Shown piece after piece: positions 1-9,678 of a stretch of 64,000 nucleotides of DNA. This DNA is from Mesonia phycicola. Lineage in GTDB: Bacteria; Bacteroidota; Bacteroidia; Flavobacteriales; Flavobacteriaceae. Each line of letters starts with the position of its first letter. The stretch's first letter is position 1. The notes below the pieces were generated by a model. It did no database searches, was not told the origin of the DNA, and was given only the letters and a program-made list of their open reading frames with translations. Made by a program: the position numbers and the translations under genes. The DNA lies in the NCBI RefSeq assembly GCF_900141885.1, contig NZ_FQYY01000004.1:63277-127276 (forward strand), given 5' to 3'.

Positions 1-79
1 CAAATAAATTCCCAATAAGTAGTAAAAAAAGAACAAAAGCTTTTTTTACTACATTAAATTTAAATTGTTTAACGATCAT
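1..79 (-). CDS. Secreted protein, N-terminal fragment (runs off the left edge)
   Basis: An ATG at 79 on the minus strand opens a frame with no stop up to the window edge (26 codons). The peptide begins MIVKQFKFNVVKKAFVLFLL, a basic N-terminus followed by a hydrophobic run, which is a Sec signal peptide. It starts 48 bases after the stop of the giant RHS-type gene on the same strand, so the two are probably co-transcribed. In Bacteroidetes a large N-terminal RHS-type protein is often followed by a second secreted protein carrying YD repeats and a variable C-terminus. That identity is inference, because only the signal peptide is visible. Confidence 0.5.
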   Translation of the reverse strand, partial: MIVKQFKFNVVKKAFVLFLLLIGNLF

Positions 80-127
80 AATTATTTGGTTAGTTGGTTA
101 ATTGGATATTTTATATGATATAAAACT

Positions 128-3100
128 TTAATACATGACACTTCCGCCGCCTCCACCAGATGATGATGATGAATTACAAGACTCTAACGTACTATTAAAC
201 TCTATTTCATCACCAGCTTCAATCTTTATGCTTTTTTTACCTGAATGAGAACGCTCATTAGAAATAGAATTTGATATGCCAGGTACATTTTGAAAACCAA
301 AATGAGTTTTCTCTAATGATGCTTCGGTATAATCTTCAAACCCATCAAATCCCATTTCTTGATAACTACTATTGGAAGAAACTGCTGTTGGTAATGTATA
401 CTTATAGCCATATTGCGCTGATGAATGACGTCCTAAGGCATCTTTATTTTCTAATTCAGCACCATAAGGGCTATACCTTGTGACTTCACTGGCAAAAGTC
501 CATCGATCTTGACTATTACTATTTATTACCCAGTTTTGGTTATTGTCTAATGTATAAAATGGACTGAACTCATTAAAAAAACCTTGATTTCTTACTCCTA
601 AACCATCACCTTCATTTCTACCCGTTAAATAAGCATAGGATTTTACCGCGCGATAGTCCCCCTTTATATTGTTAACATATGGATTAAGACATATGCTTTC
701 GGGTAAATAAATTTCATTTCCTTTTTCATCTAAAGTATAATGTAATTGAGGAATATTACCTTCGCAAGGAGAGGGCCAAAAATCTTTATACTCTATAGCA
801 GAGGCATTAATAATTCTAGGATTGATAAGCGCTGATAAATTCATTAAAAAATCGCTTTGATCGATTTGATCGTCATTAATAGGGTTTTTCATTAATGTTA
901 TAGATGCCATCGAACTTTTTTGTAAATTTCTATAGCCTGATCTGCTAATTTTAAAAATTATATTAGTTCCTTCATCAATAATCTCACCTTCTCTATCCAT
1001 TAACCTAATTCCAGTACCTTGGTTATTAAAGCCAATAACCCAAGCTTTATTCTCTTTAAGTTTTGGAGGGAAAATATGGCTATAATACTTTAGATTCAAT
1101 TCATCTCCTTCTGTAAAGAATTCACGTAAGTCAGTATTATCAGATAAATGATAATAACCACCTTGATTAATTAATGTGCTACTTATACCTAGGTTTTTTG
1201 TAGCAAAACCCATTTGAGGGTAAGACCAATATGAAGGAAAATTTAAATTATAATATTGATCATTATATTCATTAGATGTTTCTGTCAAGACCACATCCCC
1301 AGTTTTAGAATCCCAAGCTAAATTCTTAGTTGAAACACTTGACCCTAAATCATAAGCAATCTTCTCTTTTAAAATTCCCGTTCTATGTATTACTTTAGTA
1401 GTTGTAGCTGTATGTAAAATTGTTTTGTGTGTGGAAGATTGCGGAACAGATGTTGGTATTACCCATACAAATGGAGGTAATGGAACTGGAATAGCTACTA
1501 CGTTTGTCTGATTACCGGACATATTTGAATAAGTATAATTTTCAAAAAAGTCATTGATTACATCATAATGCATTCCTACTTCTGCAGTAGTGATTATTTC
1601 TCCATTTTCTTTAACAACAGGGACTCGGTTGTTAAGGCTACCATCATCGTTAACGTTATATTTATATTCTACTCCTGAGATGTATTCTCCTAATTCGGAA
1701 TAAACAGATTGTCTTTTCTCTTTACCATTCATATCGTTAGTCTGTACAGAAAAACCTTGCGAAAGTGTTAATTCAGTATTAACTTTTACATTAAGTCCTA
1801 ATATTCCACCTAAACCTTGGTTAAGCATATTATTATCATTTGAATAAAAATTATTAGGACCATCAAGCGTTGTATAATCTACCTTCGTAGGAAAATCTTT
1901 AGAGGTATAAAACTCTTGTACAATTTTTCCTGTTGCGTGTTTATTGACACTTAAGGTTTGATTACCATCTTGTCTTTCGCGAGATAAATTTTTCACTTCA
2001 ACTTTGGAATAGGTTACTTGAGCTGAAGGAAAATAAGATTCTCCAAAAGGCTTCTCTGTATAATTAACTTCTCTGGGTGCAACTAAGTTTTCATCTTTGC
2101 TGTAAAAAGGTTCAACAAAAGGGTTTTCCTTACTAGCATTAGGCTCATAAGTTGCTACACCTGAAGAAGTACCATCATCAAGTTTATAGGAATACTCTTG
2201 ACCGTAGAACTGTTTATAAATATCTTGAGTTGAACCCATCATTGCATCCCAATTATCATGCATTTCAATTTTACGAATTCGACTTCCTCCTCCGAGTTTA
2301 GTTCCTGAGGGGTTTAATAATCTAATCCAAGATTTTTCAGGAATATAACGTCTCGCAATAAGTTTTTGGTTTCTTAGTTTTGCATTAGGCCCTCTAATAA
2401 TTTCATCTATAGCACCAAAATCTGATTTCAATTGATTGATAATATCCTTTATAGATGCTGCACTCGAATACTGAGGGAGACCATAAACTTTTTTAGGTAA
2501 ATACTTTTGACCGAAATACCAACCAGCTTTCGAAATTGGATTCACGTTTTTTTGTCCATTTACTCCACCCTCCATATCTGAAAATTGCATCGGAATTGCT
2601 CCATAAAACTTTCCGTTAGAGCTAAATGTATTTAATGATTCATTCTTGTCAATTTTAAAATATCCTTCAACATAATCATAATCATTAGATTGATTTCCCT
2701 GACCTGTGGATTTTGACATATTTAACAAAAATCGGAAAAAAATAGGCTTATCGTAATGCTCTGCTAAATATTTCTGTTGAAATAATTCTGTTGAAATTAA
2801 ATTATCCTCCTGTAATTCAACAATTAAATATTTTGCATCTTCAGAATAGCTCCCATTTTTATATAAAGTTGTATTTCCTATATCACTTCCACTAGGAATA
2901 TTAGACTCTTTTGTAACACCAGCAATTTTAAACATTTGCATCGCTTTACGATCTTGAACGTATTGATAATCATCTGATTCGTAAGTTAAATCAATTTTAC
3001 CTCCAGAAGGCAAATCGATAGAAGTTAAAGACCAAGCTGTTACATATTGATCTTGCAAATCAGTATCTAATTGCTGTACATAAGGAAATTCTTGAGGAGA

Positions 3101-5752
3101 CAACGGATTATTAAATACATTATAATTGATAGCATTATTTGGTTTATAATTACCCCAAATATCGTAAGCCTTTAAAGAATAATCTGGATTCATATTATCT
3201 TCTGTATAATGAAACTTATAAGGCGTATATGCCCCCATGTGAGAATCTCTATAAGTGAAGTAAAGTTTTTTTAAGGTTAATTTACCTGTGATCGTATCGC
3301 CATTTTCTATTAAACTCGGGTCGATTTGCACACCCAATGTATTGACATTATTTGGTAATTTTCTACATAATGAATAATCATATTCAAAGTGGGCTACTTT
3401 TATTGCATTTTTAATGAGAATATTTTCATCAATATTTTCTGGGTTTTGATTATCGACATCTTCAACTAATTTTTGATACTCTGGTTTGCTAAATAAAAAA
3501 ATCTTATCAATTTTTTTCATATATTTATTACCATCAGCTTCTATAGCATCATTTCTATTTAATAACTTAAAATAAGCAACGTGAGTTTTTGTTTCAATGG
3601 TATGAATATATTTAAGCTCTTTAGTACCAGAAACAATAGAACCTTTTTGATCTTTTGTATTTGAATATAAACCTTGATTAAATGATGCCTTTCCAATTTG
3701 ATAAGGAACTCTCCAGTTATAACTAGATTCATGTATTTCATAATTAAACTTAGTATAACTTCCCAAATCATCATCCGTCATCCCATCTCCTGTTAAATCT
3801 TCATAATCAGAAGATAAAACCCCCGTCAACAAATAGGTATGAGCATAACCTGGAGTAGTAATACTATTAAAATAATTATCAACACCCGATACATTTTTTA
3901 TAGAGTTTTCTTGAGAAATACTATCAACATCAACAGTACCATCTAAATTGGGTTCTCCATCTACTGCAAAAGTATTTTCTTGCTTAATATTATTATATAC
4001 GGTTTCTCCATAAATATATTTAGCTCCATCAGTTTTAAGGATTTCATAACCTGCAATATGATGCGGTTTAGCTTCCTGAGATGTACTCGAATAAACAAAA
4101 GGATTTAATTCTACTTCACTATGATAAACAGGTTTTATTGCTGTATTTCTTATTTCCCGATGCTCTCGCTGAATAGGCGAATTGATCGATTCTTGAGCAT
4201 AACTATGATTTCCTGTACTAGAAATGGTATTTGATTGTTTTACTTCGTATTTATTCTCGGCATATTTCCCGGGCCCATTGGAGTTACCACCAATCCCTAT
4301 TCTGATTGGTTGGTCTCCTCCTAATTTATCTTCCAACATTTCAGAAGCCTCTAAATCAACTGTATATTCTCCGATAGTTTTATAATAGACTGGTTCATAA
4401 TCAATATTATAATTTGTATTTTCCTTAAAATAATTTGACACTGGAGTATTCCATTTTCCAGTTCTTGAAAAACCGTCAGCCAAAGTAAAATCTAGCCCAA
4501 CATGCCAACCCGTTCCTCCTTCACCTTCCCCTCCAAAACTATCATCATTACTTTTATCTTGAACAGATTGACTAAAAACCTCACCTACTTGACTACGAAA
4601 CGGTCTAAACATTCCACCTATTCCTTGTCCTTGTATTTGATAAATGTCATAAGTATAGTTTGTAATAGGCAAATTGAGAGTATTTTTACTAATTACATTT
4701 TCTTTTTCTTTATTAAAATCTAGTATATCGTTTTTGGAAGCTAAATGCGTATTATTAAACCCATAAGAATTTGAAGTATTGGTTTTTGAATCTAATTTCT
4801 GCGTAATTCCAAATCCCGTCACACCAATTTCTGCATCAACTCCCCAAGCATCTAACCCAAGAGATATTGCAAACGAAAGATTTGAATTATTAAACGCTAA
4901 TCTCTTAGAAGGTGTAAAAGTATTATTCAAAAATGAGATAGAGCCACTTGTACCTTCGCTAAAACCTCTACTTCTTTTATAATTTTTATTTCTCATACTA
5001 TAACCCGCAGACATATTGAAAGATGTTAATCCTTGACGAGAATTGTACCCAACTCCAACACTCGATGTAAAACCTCTGTTTACCTCGCTATTTACTTCCT
5101 TACGTTTTGACCTCAAACTCAATGAAGGGCTCGCTGAAGCACCACTAGCCGCTGAAGAACTTAAATTTAGACCAGCACTAACATGTTCATTAAAATCATA
5201 AGAAATACCATAAGATGGTTGAAACCCTAATCCTGTATAATTATTATGCTGAACAGTAATACCAGCATTTACACCCAACCCCATACCTTTATTTACACCG
5301 AGTCCCTCATCCCCTAAGCCCCAAAATTGCGGATTGATATTAAAAGTCAAACCTACCGTACGATTGTCCTTAATATTATTTCGATAAATTAAATCATCCC
5401 CTTTAAAATCATCAGGAATACCTCTAACACTTCTTGTAATTTGCCCTACATTCAAATTCCAGCCCAACCCAACCCAAGACGCTTCTTGATCCATTCCTAC
5501 TCCAGAATTATAGGCCAAATTCAATGGGTACCCCCCTACATCCATGATTGGAATATTATATTTGAAATCACCCGAACTTAAATCAACCATTTCAGAAGTA
5601 CCAATTGGAGTAAAAGAATTAAACTCTGGCTGATCAGGACCTCCGGTTAACGCATATAAATTAGCAGGTTGAATTACAGAAATTAAAATCTGCAGGGCCA
5701 GATAAGATGCTAAAATTTTAGAAAATTTGCTTTTGCGTATTGATTTTATCAT
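128..5752 (-). CDS. Giant secreted RHS/YD-type surface protein
   Basis: The protein has about 1874 residues from the chosen start. That ATG at 5752 lies one base after the stop of the upstream lipoprotein gene and gives a clean signal peptide (MIKSIRKSKFSKI, then a hydrophobic run up to LYA). The mature N-terminus (FTPIGTSEMVDLSSGDFKYN, then GYPLNLAYNSGVGMDQEASWVG and GLGWNLN) is typical of the N-terminal part of Bacteroidetes RHS-like surface proteins. A beta-strand-rich body follows with many Tyr/Asn-rich segments. Near the end a segment with HSGKKSIKI looks like a carbohydrate-binding-type beta-sandwich. The C-terminus is low complexity (Ser run, Gly run). No T9SS C-terminal sorting domain and no RHS core toxin are apparent. 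It may be an export client of the secretion cluster upstream, which is inference from position only. Confidence 0.6.
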   Translation of the reverse strand: MIKSIRKSKFSKILASYLALQILISVIQPANLYALTGGPDQPEFNSFTPIGTSEMVDLSSGDFKYNIPIMDVGGYPLNLAYNSGVGMDQEASWVGLGWNLNVGQITRSVRGIPDDFKGDDLIYRNNIKDNRTVGLTFNINPQFWGLGDEGLGVNKGMGLGVNAGITVQHNNYTGLGFQPSYGISYDFNEHVSAGLNLSSSAASGASASPSLSLRSKRKEVNSEVNRGFTSSVGVGYNSRQGLTSFNMSAGYSMRNKNYKRSRGFSEGTSGSISFLNNTFTPSKRLAFNNSNLSFAISLGLDAWGVDAEIGVTGFGITQKLDSKTNTSNSYGFNNTHLASKNDILDFNKEKENVISKNTLNLPITNYTYDIYQIQGQGIGGMFRPFRSQVGEVFSQSVQDKSNDDSFGGEGEGGTGWHVGLDFTLADGFSRTGKWNTPVSNYFKENTNYNIDYEPVYYKTIGEYTVDLEASEMLEDKLGGDQPIRIGIGGNSNGPGKYAENKYEVKQSNTISSTGNHSYAQESINSPIQREHREIRNTAIKPVYHSEVELNPFVYSSTSQEAKPHHIAGYEILKTDGAKYIYGETVYNNIKQENTFAVDGEPNLDGTVDVDSISQENSIKNVSGVDNYFNSITTPGYAHTYLLTGVLSSDYEDLTGDGMTDDDLGSYTKFNYEIHESSYNWRVPYQIGKASFNQGLYSNTKDQKGSIVSGTKELKYIHTIETKTHVAYFKLLNRNDAIEADGNKYMKKIDKIFLFSKPEYQKLVEDVDNQNPENIDENILIKNAIKVAHFEYDYSLCRKLPNNVNTLGVQIDPSLIENGDTITGKLTLKKLYFTYRDSHMGAYTPYKFHYTEDNMNPDYSLKAYDIWGNYKPNNAINYNVFNNPLSPQEFPYVQQLDTDLQDQYVTAWSLTSIDLPSGGKIDLTYESDDYQYVQDRKAMQMFKIAGVTKESNIPSGSDIGNTTLYKNGSYSEDAKYLIVELQEDNLISTELFQQKYLAEHYDKPIFFRFLLNMSKSTGQGNQSNDYDYVEGYFKIDKNESLNTFSSNGKFYGAIPMQFSDMEGGVNGQKNVNPISKAGWYFGQKYLPKKVYGLPQYSSAASIKDIINQLKSDFGAIDEIIRGPNAKLRNQKLIARRYIPEKSWIRLLNPSGTKLGGGSRIRKIEMHDNWDAMMGSTQDIYKQFYGQEYSYKLDDGTSSGVATYEPNASKENPFVEPFYSKDENLVAPREVNYTEKPFGESYFPSAQVTYSKVEVKNLSRERQDGNQTLSVNKHATGKIVQEFYTSKDFPTKVDYTTLDGPNNFYSNDNNMLNQGLGGILGLNVKVNTELTLSQGFSVQTNDMNGKEKRQSVYSELGEYISGVEYKYNVNDDGSLNNRVPVVKENGEIITTAEVGMHYDVINDFFENYTYSNMSGNQTNVVAIPVPLPPFVWVIPTSVPQSSTHKTILHTATTTKVIHRTGILKEKIAYDLGSSVSTKNLAWDSKTGDVVLTETSNEYNDQYYNLNFPSYWSYPQMGFATKNLGISSTLINQGGYYHLSDNTDLREFFTEGDELNLKYYSHIFPPKLKENKAWVIGFNNQGTGIRLMDREGEIIDEGTNIIFKISRSGYRNLQKSSMASITLMKNPINDDQIDQSDFLMNLSALINPRIINASAIEYKDFWPSPCEGNIPQLHYTLDEKGNEIYLPESICLNPYVNNIKGDYRAVKSYAYLTGRNEGDGLGVRNQGFFNEFSPFYTLDNNQNWVINSNSQDRWTFASEVTRYSPYGAELENKDALGRHSSAQYGYKYTLPTAVSSNSSYQEMGFDGFEDYTEASLEKTHFGFQNVPGISNSISNERSHSGKKSIKIEAGDEIEFNSTLESCNSSSSSGGGGGSVMY

Positions 5753-5753
5753 A

Positions 5754-6332
5754 TTAATACATTTTAACAGGAATTTCTCCGAATTTAAATTTAAACAAAC
5801 CATTTTTATATAACTGATCATCATATAACAGTTGTATATAATCATCATGTACATTATCAAAATATAATAATAATCGTATTTTTGGATCTACCTCAAAATG
5901 TCGTTCGAAATGGACACCTTTACAATTTATAGTATCTCCTTGTGATGTTAAAACTTGAAAATCTTTTTTAATTCCTGAGGATATATATTGAACACCCTCA
6001 GAGCCTTTTAAAAGTTTTTTATTTAAACGATTATACTCCTTTTCTCCTTCAAATGTAATCTCAAATTCAATCACTCTTTCATCTGACATCATAATAAGTA
6101 GAGAATCCATCGTTACAGTATTTATCTCAACTCTATTTTTCAGTAAATAATACTCTATAGGAACTTCTACTGCCTTATAGGCAATTTCGTTAGAGTAATG
6201 TTTAATATTTCGAGACTTCCATCCCCCTCCCCTATGCTTAAAGTATGTATTTAGATCATCCTGCTGACTAGAATTTGATTGACAAGAGAAAATAATAATT
6301 GCGATAAAAAAAAGTAGGTATTTATAATACAT
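5754..6332 (-). CDS. Predicted lipoprotein, unknown function
   Basis: The chosen start (6332) gives MYYKYLLFFIAIIIFSCQ, a lipoprotein signal peptide with lipobox FSCQ. An in-frame ATG 30 bases further upstream is possible but would put extra residues before the signal. The mature part is about 175 residues, without a fold I recognise. It contains GGGWKSRNIKHYSNEIAYKA and a C-terminal region with several aromatic and acidic residues. The gene ends one base before the start of the giant RHS-type gene, so the two are probably translationally coupled. A role as accessory or immunity-like partner of that protein is possible but unproven. Confidence 0.55.
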   Translation of the reverse strand: MYYKYLLFFIAIIIFSCQSNSSQQDDLNTYFKHRGGGWKSRNIKHYSNEIAYKAVEVPIEYYLLKNRVEINTVTMDSLLIMMSDERVIEFEITFEGEKEYNRLNKKLLKGSEGVQYISSGIKKDFQVLTSQGDTINCKGVHFERHFEVDPKIRLLLYFDNVHDDYIQLLYDDQLYKNGLFKFKFGEIPVKMY

Positions 6333-6528
6333 ACATGTTATTTTTATAATACTAAAAATCAAAATAAAAACTCCTTCGTATATAGAATTTATCTAATTAC
6401 CGAAAAGAGATAAAACACTATCGTAATTAAAAAATAAATTTTTGGGGAAAGATTATAAATAATTACGAGACTAATTTAGTTAAATTAACAAAAAAAACAA
6501 ACTTTTAATATAAATTAATATAAGGTAT

Positions 6529-7023
6529 TTATTTCTTTACAAAATTTTTAGACTCAATACCATTAAATAAAACGACTGTATCTTTAAAAATTTTAATAAC
6601 AGATATTCCTAATTTTGAATCTTTATCTTTTATTTTATTTACTGTTCCGTTGATTTTCAATAGTACTAGCGGTTGTAAAGATTTTTCACTTTTCAAGAAT
6701 CCCAAATATTCTATATCGGGCCAAATTTTACTATACTTATTGTGATTTATCTTCTTCTCATAGATGTTTGTATTTTTGTTCGTTACTTTTTTTGAGATTT
6801 TAAATTGTTCATTTTTAACATAATTCAAAAAAGGATCCCTACTAAATATAGGTGCTGAAAAAGTATCTCTATTGATATAATAATGCTCTGAGAAAACTTT
6901 TTTCTTTTCAAAAATTTCATTAGAAAAAGATTTTTGGAACGGAAAAACAAATTTATAGATAACAAAGAACCAAATAATTGCTAAAATAAAAATCAAGATA
7001 AAATTTAATTTCCTTTTATTCAT
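6529..7023 (-). CDS. GspC/PilP-like inner-membrane protein of the secretion cluster
   Basis: The protein has 164 residues with one N-terminal membrane segment (about residues 7-28). A short linker contains SRDPFL, a motif common just before the homology region of GspC and PilP proteins. A small beta domain follows (IEYLGFLKSEKSLQPLVLLK, then a hydrophobic end), as in the domain that contacts the secretin N-terminus. It is the last gene of the cluster and overlaps the lipoprotein gene before it by 8 bases. Family membership rests on layout, RDPF and position, since sequence similarity in this family is weak. I infer that it links the inner-membrane complex to the secretin. Confidence 0.55.
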   Translation of the reverse strand: MNKRKLNFILIFILAIIWFFVIYKFVFPFQKSFSNEIFEKKKVFSEHYYINRDTFSAPIFSRDPFLNYVKNEQFKISKKVTNKNTNIYEKKINHNKYSKIWPDIEYLGFLKSEKSLQPLVLLKINGTVNKIKDKDSKLGISVIKIFKDTVVLFNGIESKNFVKK

Positions 7024-7981
7024 TAATTATAATTTTTCCATCTTGATTGAAGCTACCTATATTGCCTGCTAAATCTTCACCTCGAATTCTCCAATAAAAA
7101 CTTCCTGAATTTTCAAATTCATAGTTTGTATTGTTTGTATTTATTTGATCTGAAAAAATAATATTTTGAAAAATTTCATCATTAGCTATCTCAAATAAAG
7201 TTAATACTGGTGCAATTTGATTATACTCTGTAGGATATGTCCATTGGAATTGTACATCTTCCATTATATCAAATTGATCTTCATATTCAGGAATATTAGT
7301 AACAGGTATTTGTGGATTCTGTGTATCAATAAAAAAATCTCTATAAAAAAAAACAGTTTCACTTTGAGTGTTTAAAGCCTTTACCTTCCAGCGATAATGA
7401 GAATCCTGAGAAATCACTTCATCATCTAGGGTTAATACATTATCTAACATTTGATTTTCTAAGTGAATAGTTATATTCCCTGAAGTTGTAATTGCTTGTA
7501 ATTCAAAATTATAAAAATCACTATTATCCAAATGTTGCCAATTAAATAAAACTTCATTATTATTAAGGTATATTTGGTCTGAAGGACTCATAAGTAAGAC
7601 AGTTTGATTCGTTAAATCATCAGAGGCAACTAAGGTAAATGATTCAGGTAGGCTATAAATACTTGTATAAGCAGAATTCTGCCCTCTAATTCTCCAACGA
7701 TAACTCCCTGGATTTAACACCTCACTATGATTAATAGTCTGAACTACGGTATCTCTAATAATTGACAAATTATTATTTTCAAAAATTTGAATTTTATATT
7801 CGTCTGCTCCTTTAAGTTCACCCCAATTAAACTGAATAGTATTTCCTTGAATAGTATCACCTTCTTTAGGGCTCAATGAAATAACTTGTTCATCTTGAAT
7901 ATCGTCTTCTAGGATATCCTCACAAGATATAAAAACAAATGCTAATATCACAATTAAATGAACATGGTTATTTTTTCTCAT
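7016..7981 (-). CDS. Lipoprotein with three FN3-like repeats, component of the secretion cluster
   Basis: The start at 7981 was chosen because MRKNNHVHLIVILAFVFISC gives a short lipoprotein signal with lipobox FISC. An ATG 21 bases upstream overlaps the previous gene further. Three repeats of roughly 90 residues follow, each with a core F-N/Q-W strand (IQFNWG, VLFNWQ, VQFQWT) and each ending in a matching strand (YRWRIRG, YRWKVKA, FYWRIRG). This is a fibronectin-type or Ig-like layout. The gene overlaps both neighbours, so it is an integral part of the operon. It could be a pilotin-like secretin partner or a surface-exposed tip or adhesin. I know of no standard Gsp or Pil subunit with this layout. 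Confidence 0.6.
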   Translation of the reverse strand: MRKNNHVHLIVILAFVFISCEDILEDDIQDEQVISLSPKEGDTIQGNTIQFNWGELKGADEYKIQIFENNNLSIIRDTVVQTINHSEVLNPGSYRWRIRGQNSAYTSIYSLPESFTLVASDDLTNQTVLLMSPSDQIYLNNNEVLFNWQHLDNSDFYNFELQAITTSGNITIHLENQMLDNVLTLDDEVISQDSHYRWKVKALNTQSETVFFYRDFFIDTQNPQIPVTNIPEYEDQFDIMEDVQFQWTYPTEYNQIAPVLTLFEIANDEIFQNIIFSDQINTNNTNYEFENSGSFYWRIRGEDLAGNIGSFNQDGKIIINE

Positions 7982-8498
7982 AATTCTGGAATATAATTTC
8001 ATTATATAAAATTTTATTTTTTTTCACATAATCTTCTTTGGTATATAATTTAACAGATGCTATCCGAGCTTTATCAAATTTTTTTTCAATATCATAAATC
8101 GTTTTAAAGAGTTCATCAAATTTTCCTTCTAAAGTAATTTGATTTGAATAAATGGCATAGTATCTATTAGTAGCTACGTGTGTACTTTTAATGTTTGATA
8201 AGGTTACATTAGATTTATTATCTGAAATAAATGATAAAATATCATTTTGAACTATATCAGGCTTTTTCAAATTTTTCCCAATAATATTATCTAAATTTCT
8301 AGTTTGAATTTTTAAATGTTCTAATTCAGTTTTTGTATTAGAAGAGTCATTAATCTGTTCTAAATAATTGGCGTATGTTACATAAGACTTAAATGCTTTT
8401 TTTACTGAACGGTTATATATAAAAATACTAAAGCATATTGATAAAATTATCAATGCTATAAATTTTTTTTTATTCGAGTAATTTTCTAAAAAGCTCAT
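7968..8498 (-). CDS. GspM/PilO-like inner-membrane protein
   Basis: The protein has 176 residues with an N-terminal membrane helix (about residues 13-27). A helical, coiled-coil-like stretch follows (about residues 35-85), then a small alpha/beta domain of ferredoxin-like character (YAIYSNQITLEGKFDELFKT). This is the layout of PilO and GspM, which pair with PilN or GspL in the inner-membrane alignment complex. It overlaps the upstream GspL/PilN-like gene by four bases (ATGA) and the downstream lipoprotein gene by 14. The assignment rests on architecture and gene order, since primary sequence is poorly conserved in this family. Confidence 0.55.
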   Translation of the reverse strand: MSFLENYSNKKKFIALIILSICFSIFIYNRSVKKAFKSYVTYANYLEQINDSSNTKTELEHLKIQTRNLDNIIGKNLKKPDIVQNDILSFISDNKSNVTLSNIKSTHVATNRYYAIYSNQITLEGKFDELFKTIYDIEKKFDKARIASVKLYTKEDYVKKNKILYNEIIFQNYEKK

Positions 8499-9673
8499 AA
8501 GTACAATTTTATCGAAAAAATATAATTTTCATTAATATACAGGTACTGCTGTATTTCTGTTTTTTTTAACCAATTTAATCTTGATAATTTTTCAATCCAT
8601 TCATTTACCCCTTGTTTAGAATTTGACGAACCTTCAGCTATAATAAGGTTTGAATCAATTTGAATTATTTCATTATTTTCTATTCTATCTATTATCGGAA
8701 ATACCTCCAATTCATCTAATATTATATTTTCGGGCACTGTTTGAACTATTTCCGATATATAAAAACTAATAAATTTTTCAGAACCTAAGCTAGAATTCTT
8801 TATAATTTCTTCTTTATAAAGAATGTCTGAATTTAAATCATGAATTTGTTTTGAAATATTATTTTTTTGATAAACATAATCTTGATATTCTAGACTTTTG
8901 GAATTGAAATGAGACGTTAATATATAGCTTAACAATAATGTTGTAAATGCAATTACTATTGCAGCAAAACCAACAATTTTAAAAGCTTTATTGTATAAAA
9001 ACTCTAAAAAATACTTGTCAGTAATATCCTTATAATTCACTGTAAAAGCAGGATTGAAATGTTGAATAATTCCAGCAAAGGGTAATATCGAATTCAGGCT
9101 TATTATTTCACCATCTATTTGAAATTTATCATTTGAAGGTGTGTTTTCTTCATAGCTAGTTATTTCAGTAGTATTTAAGTTATAATTGAAATATGGGGTT
9201 TTAATAATACTTTTATTATACAAATATTCATTATAAACACTTAAACTATATGGACCCAATATAATTTCAATAATACTATCTCCAAATTTCCCTAATTTTT
9301 CAATACACTTATTCAATACGTTTTGCCGTACTACCGAAACTAAAAAGTGTTTATCTTGTGACAATTCAAATATGTAAAAATCATCGGGGTTTTTATTAAA
9401 TAAAATTGTTTGTAAATAATTTGGTGAATGTTCAATTTTTTTACTTAAAACTTTGGTTCCCGTCAACATAAAAATTATCGGGTAATTTTTATTTATATTT
9501 TCCTTTAAAGTATTTAAATTGTTATATATGTTCTCATCAATAATAGTTAATTGACTTTGAGATTTTTTGACCGTAATTACACTATAAACTTCAACATCAC
9601 TGTTTATATGAATATGTAAAACATAATAATTTCTTAACAAATATTTACTGAAAATTTTCGTTAGCATATTCAT
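8495..9673 (-). CDS. GspL-like protein (PilM/PilN-type fusion)
   Basis: The protein has 392 residues. The first 220 or so look like a cytoplasmic actin-like PilM/GspL domain in weakened form. One transmembrane helix follows (KIVGFAAIVIAFTTLLLSYI), then a coiled coil and a periplasmic PilN-type ferredoxin-like domain (FYISEIVQTVPENIILDELE, a typical PilN phrase). The cytoplasmic domain should contact the assembly ATPase, and the rest pairs with the GspM/PilO-like product of the next gene. I could not identify a nucleotide-binding motif in the N-terminal half. Confidence is good for the PilN half and lower for the PilM half. Confidence 0.6.
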   Translation of the reverse strand: MNMLTKIFSKYLLRNYYVLHIHINSDVEVYSVITVKKSQSQLTIIDENIYNNLNTLKENINKNYPIIFMLTGTKVLSKKIEHSPNYLQTILFNKNPDDFYIFELSQDKHFLVSVVRQNVLNKCIEKLGKFGDSIIEIILGPYSLSVYNEYLYNKSIIKTPYFNYNLNTTEITSYEENTPSNDKFQIDGEIISLNSILPFAGIIQHFNPAFTVNYKDITDKYFLEFLYNKAFKIVGFAAIVIAFTTLLLSYILTSHFNSKSLEYQDYVYQKNNISKQIHDLNSDILYKEEIIKNSSLGSEKFISFYISEIVQTVPENIILDELEVFPIIDRIENNEIIQIDSNLIIAEGSSNSKQGVNEWIEKLSRLNWLKKTEIQQYLYINENYIFSIKLYL

Positions 9674-9678
9674 TCTAA

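Noticed and set aside
3559-4982. Several frames of 67-73 codons inside the giant RHS-type gene
   Set aside because: They lie within a long, well-composed coding sequence and look like alternative-frame shadows.
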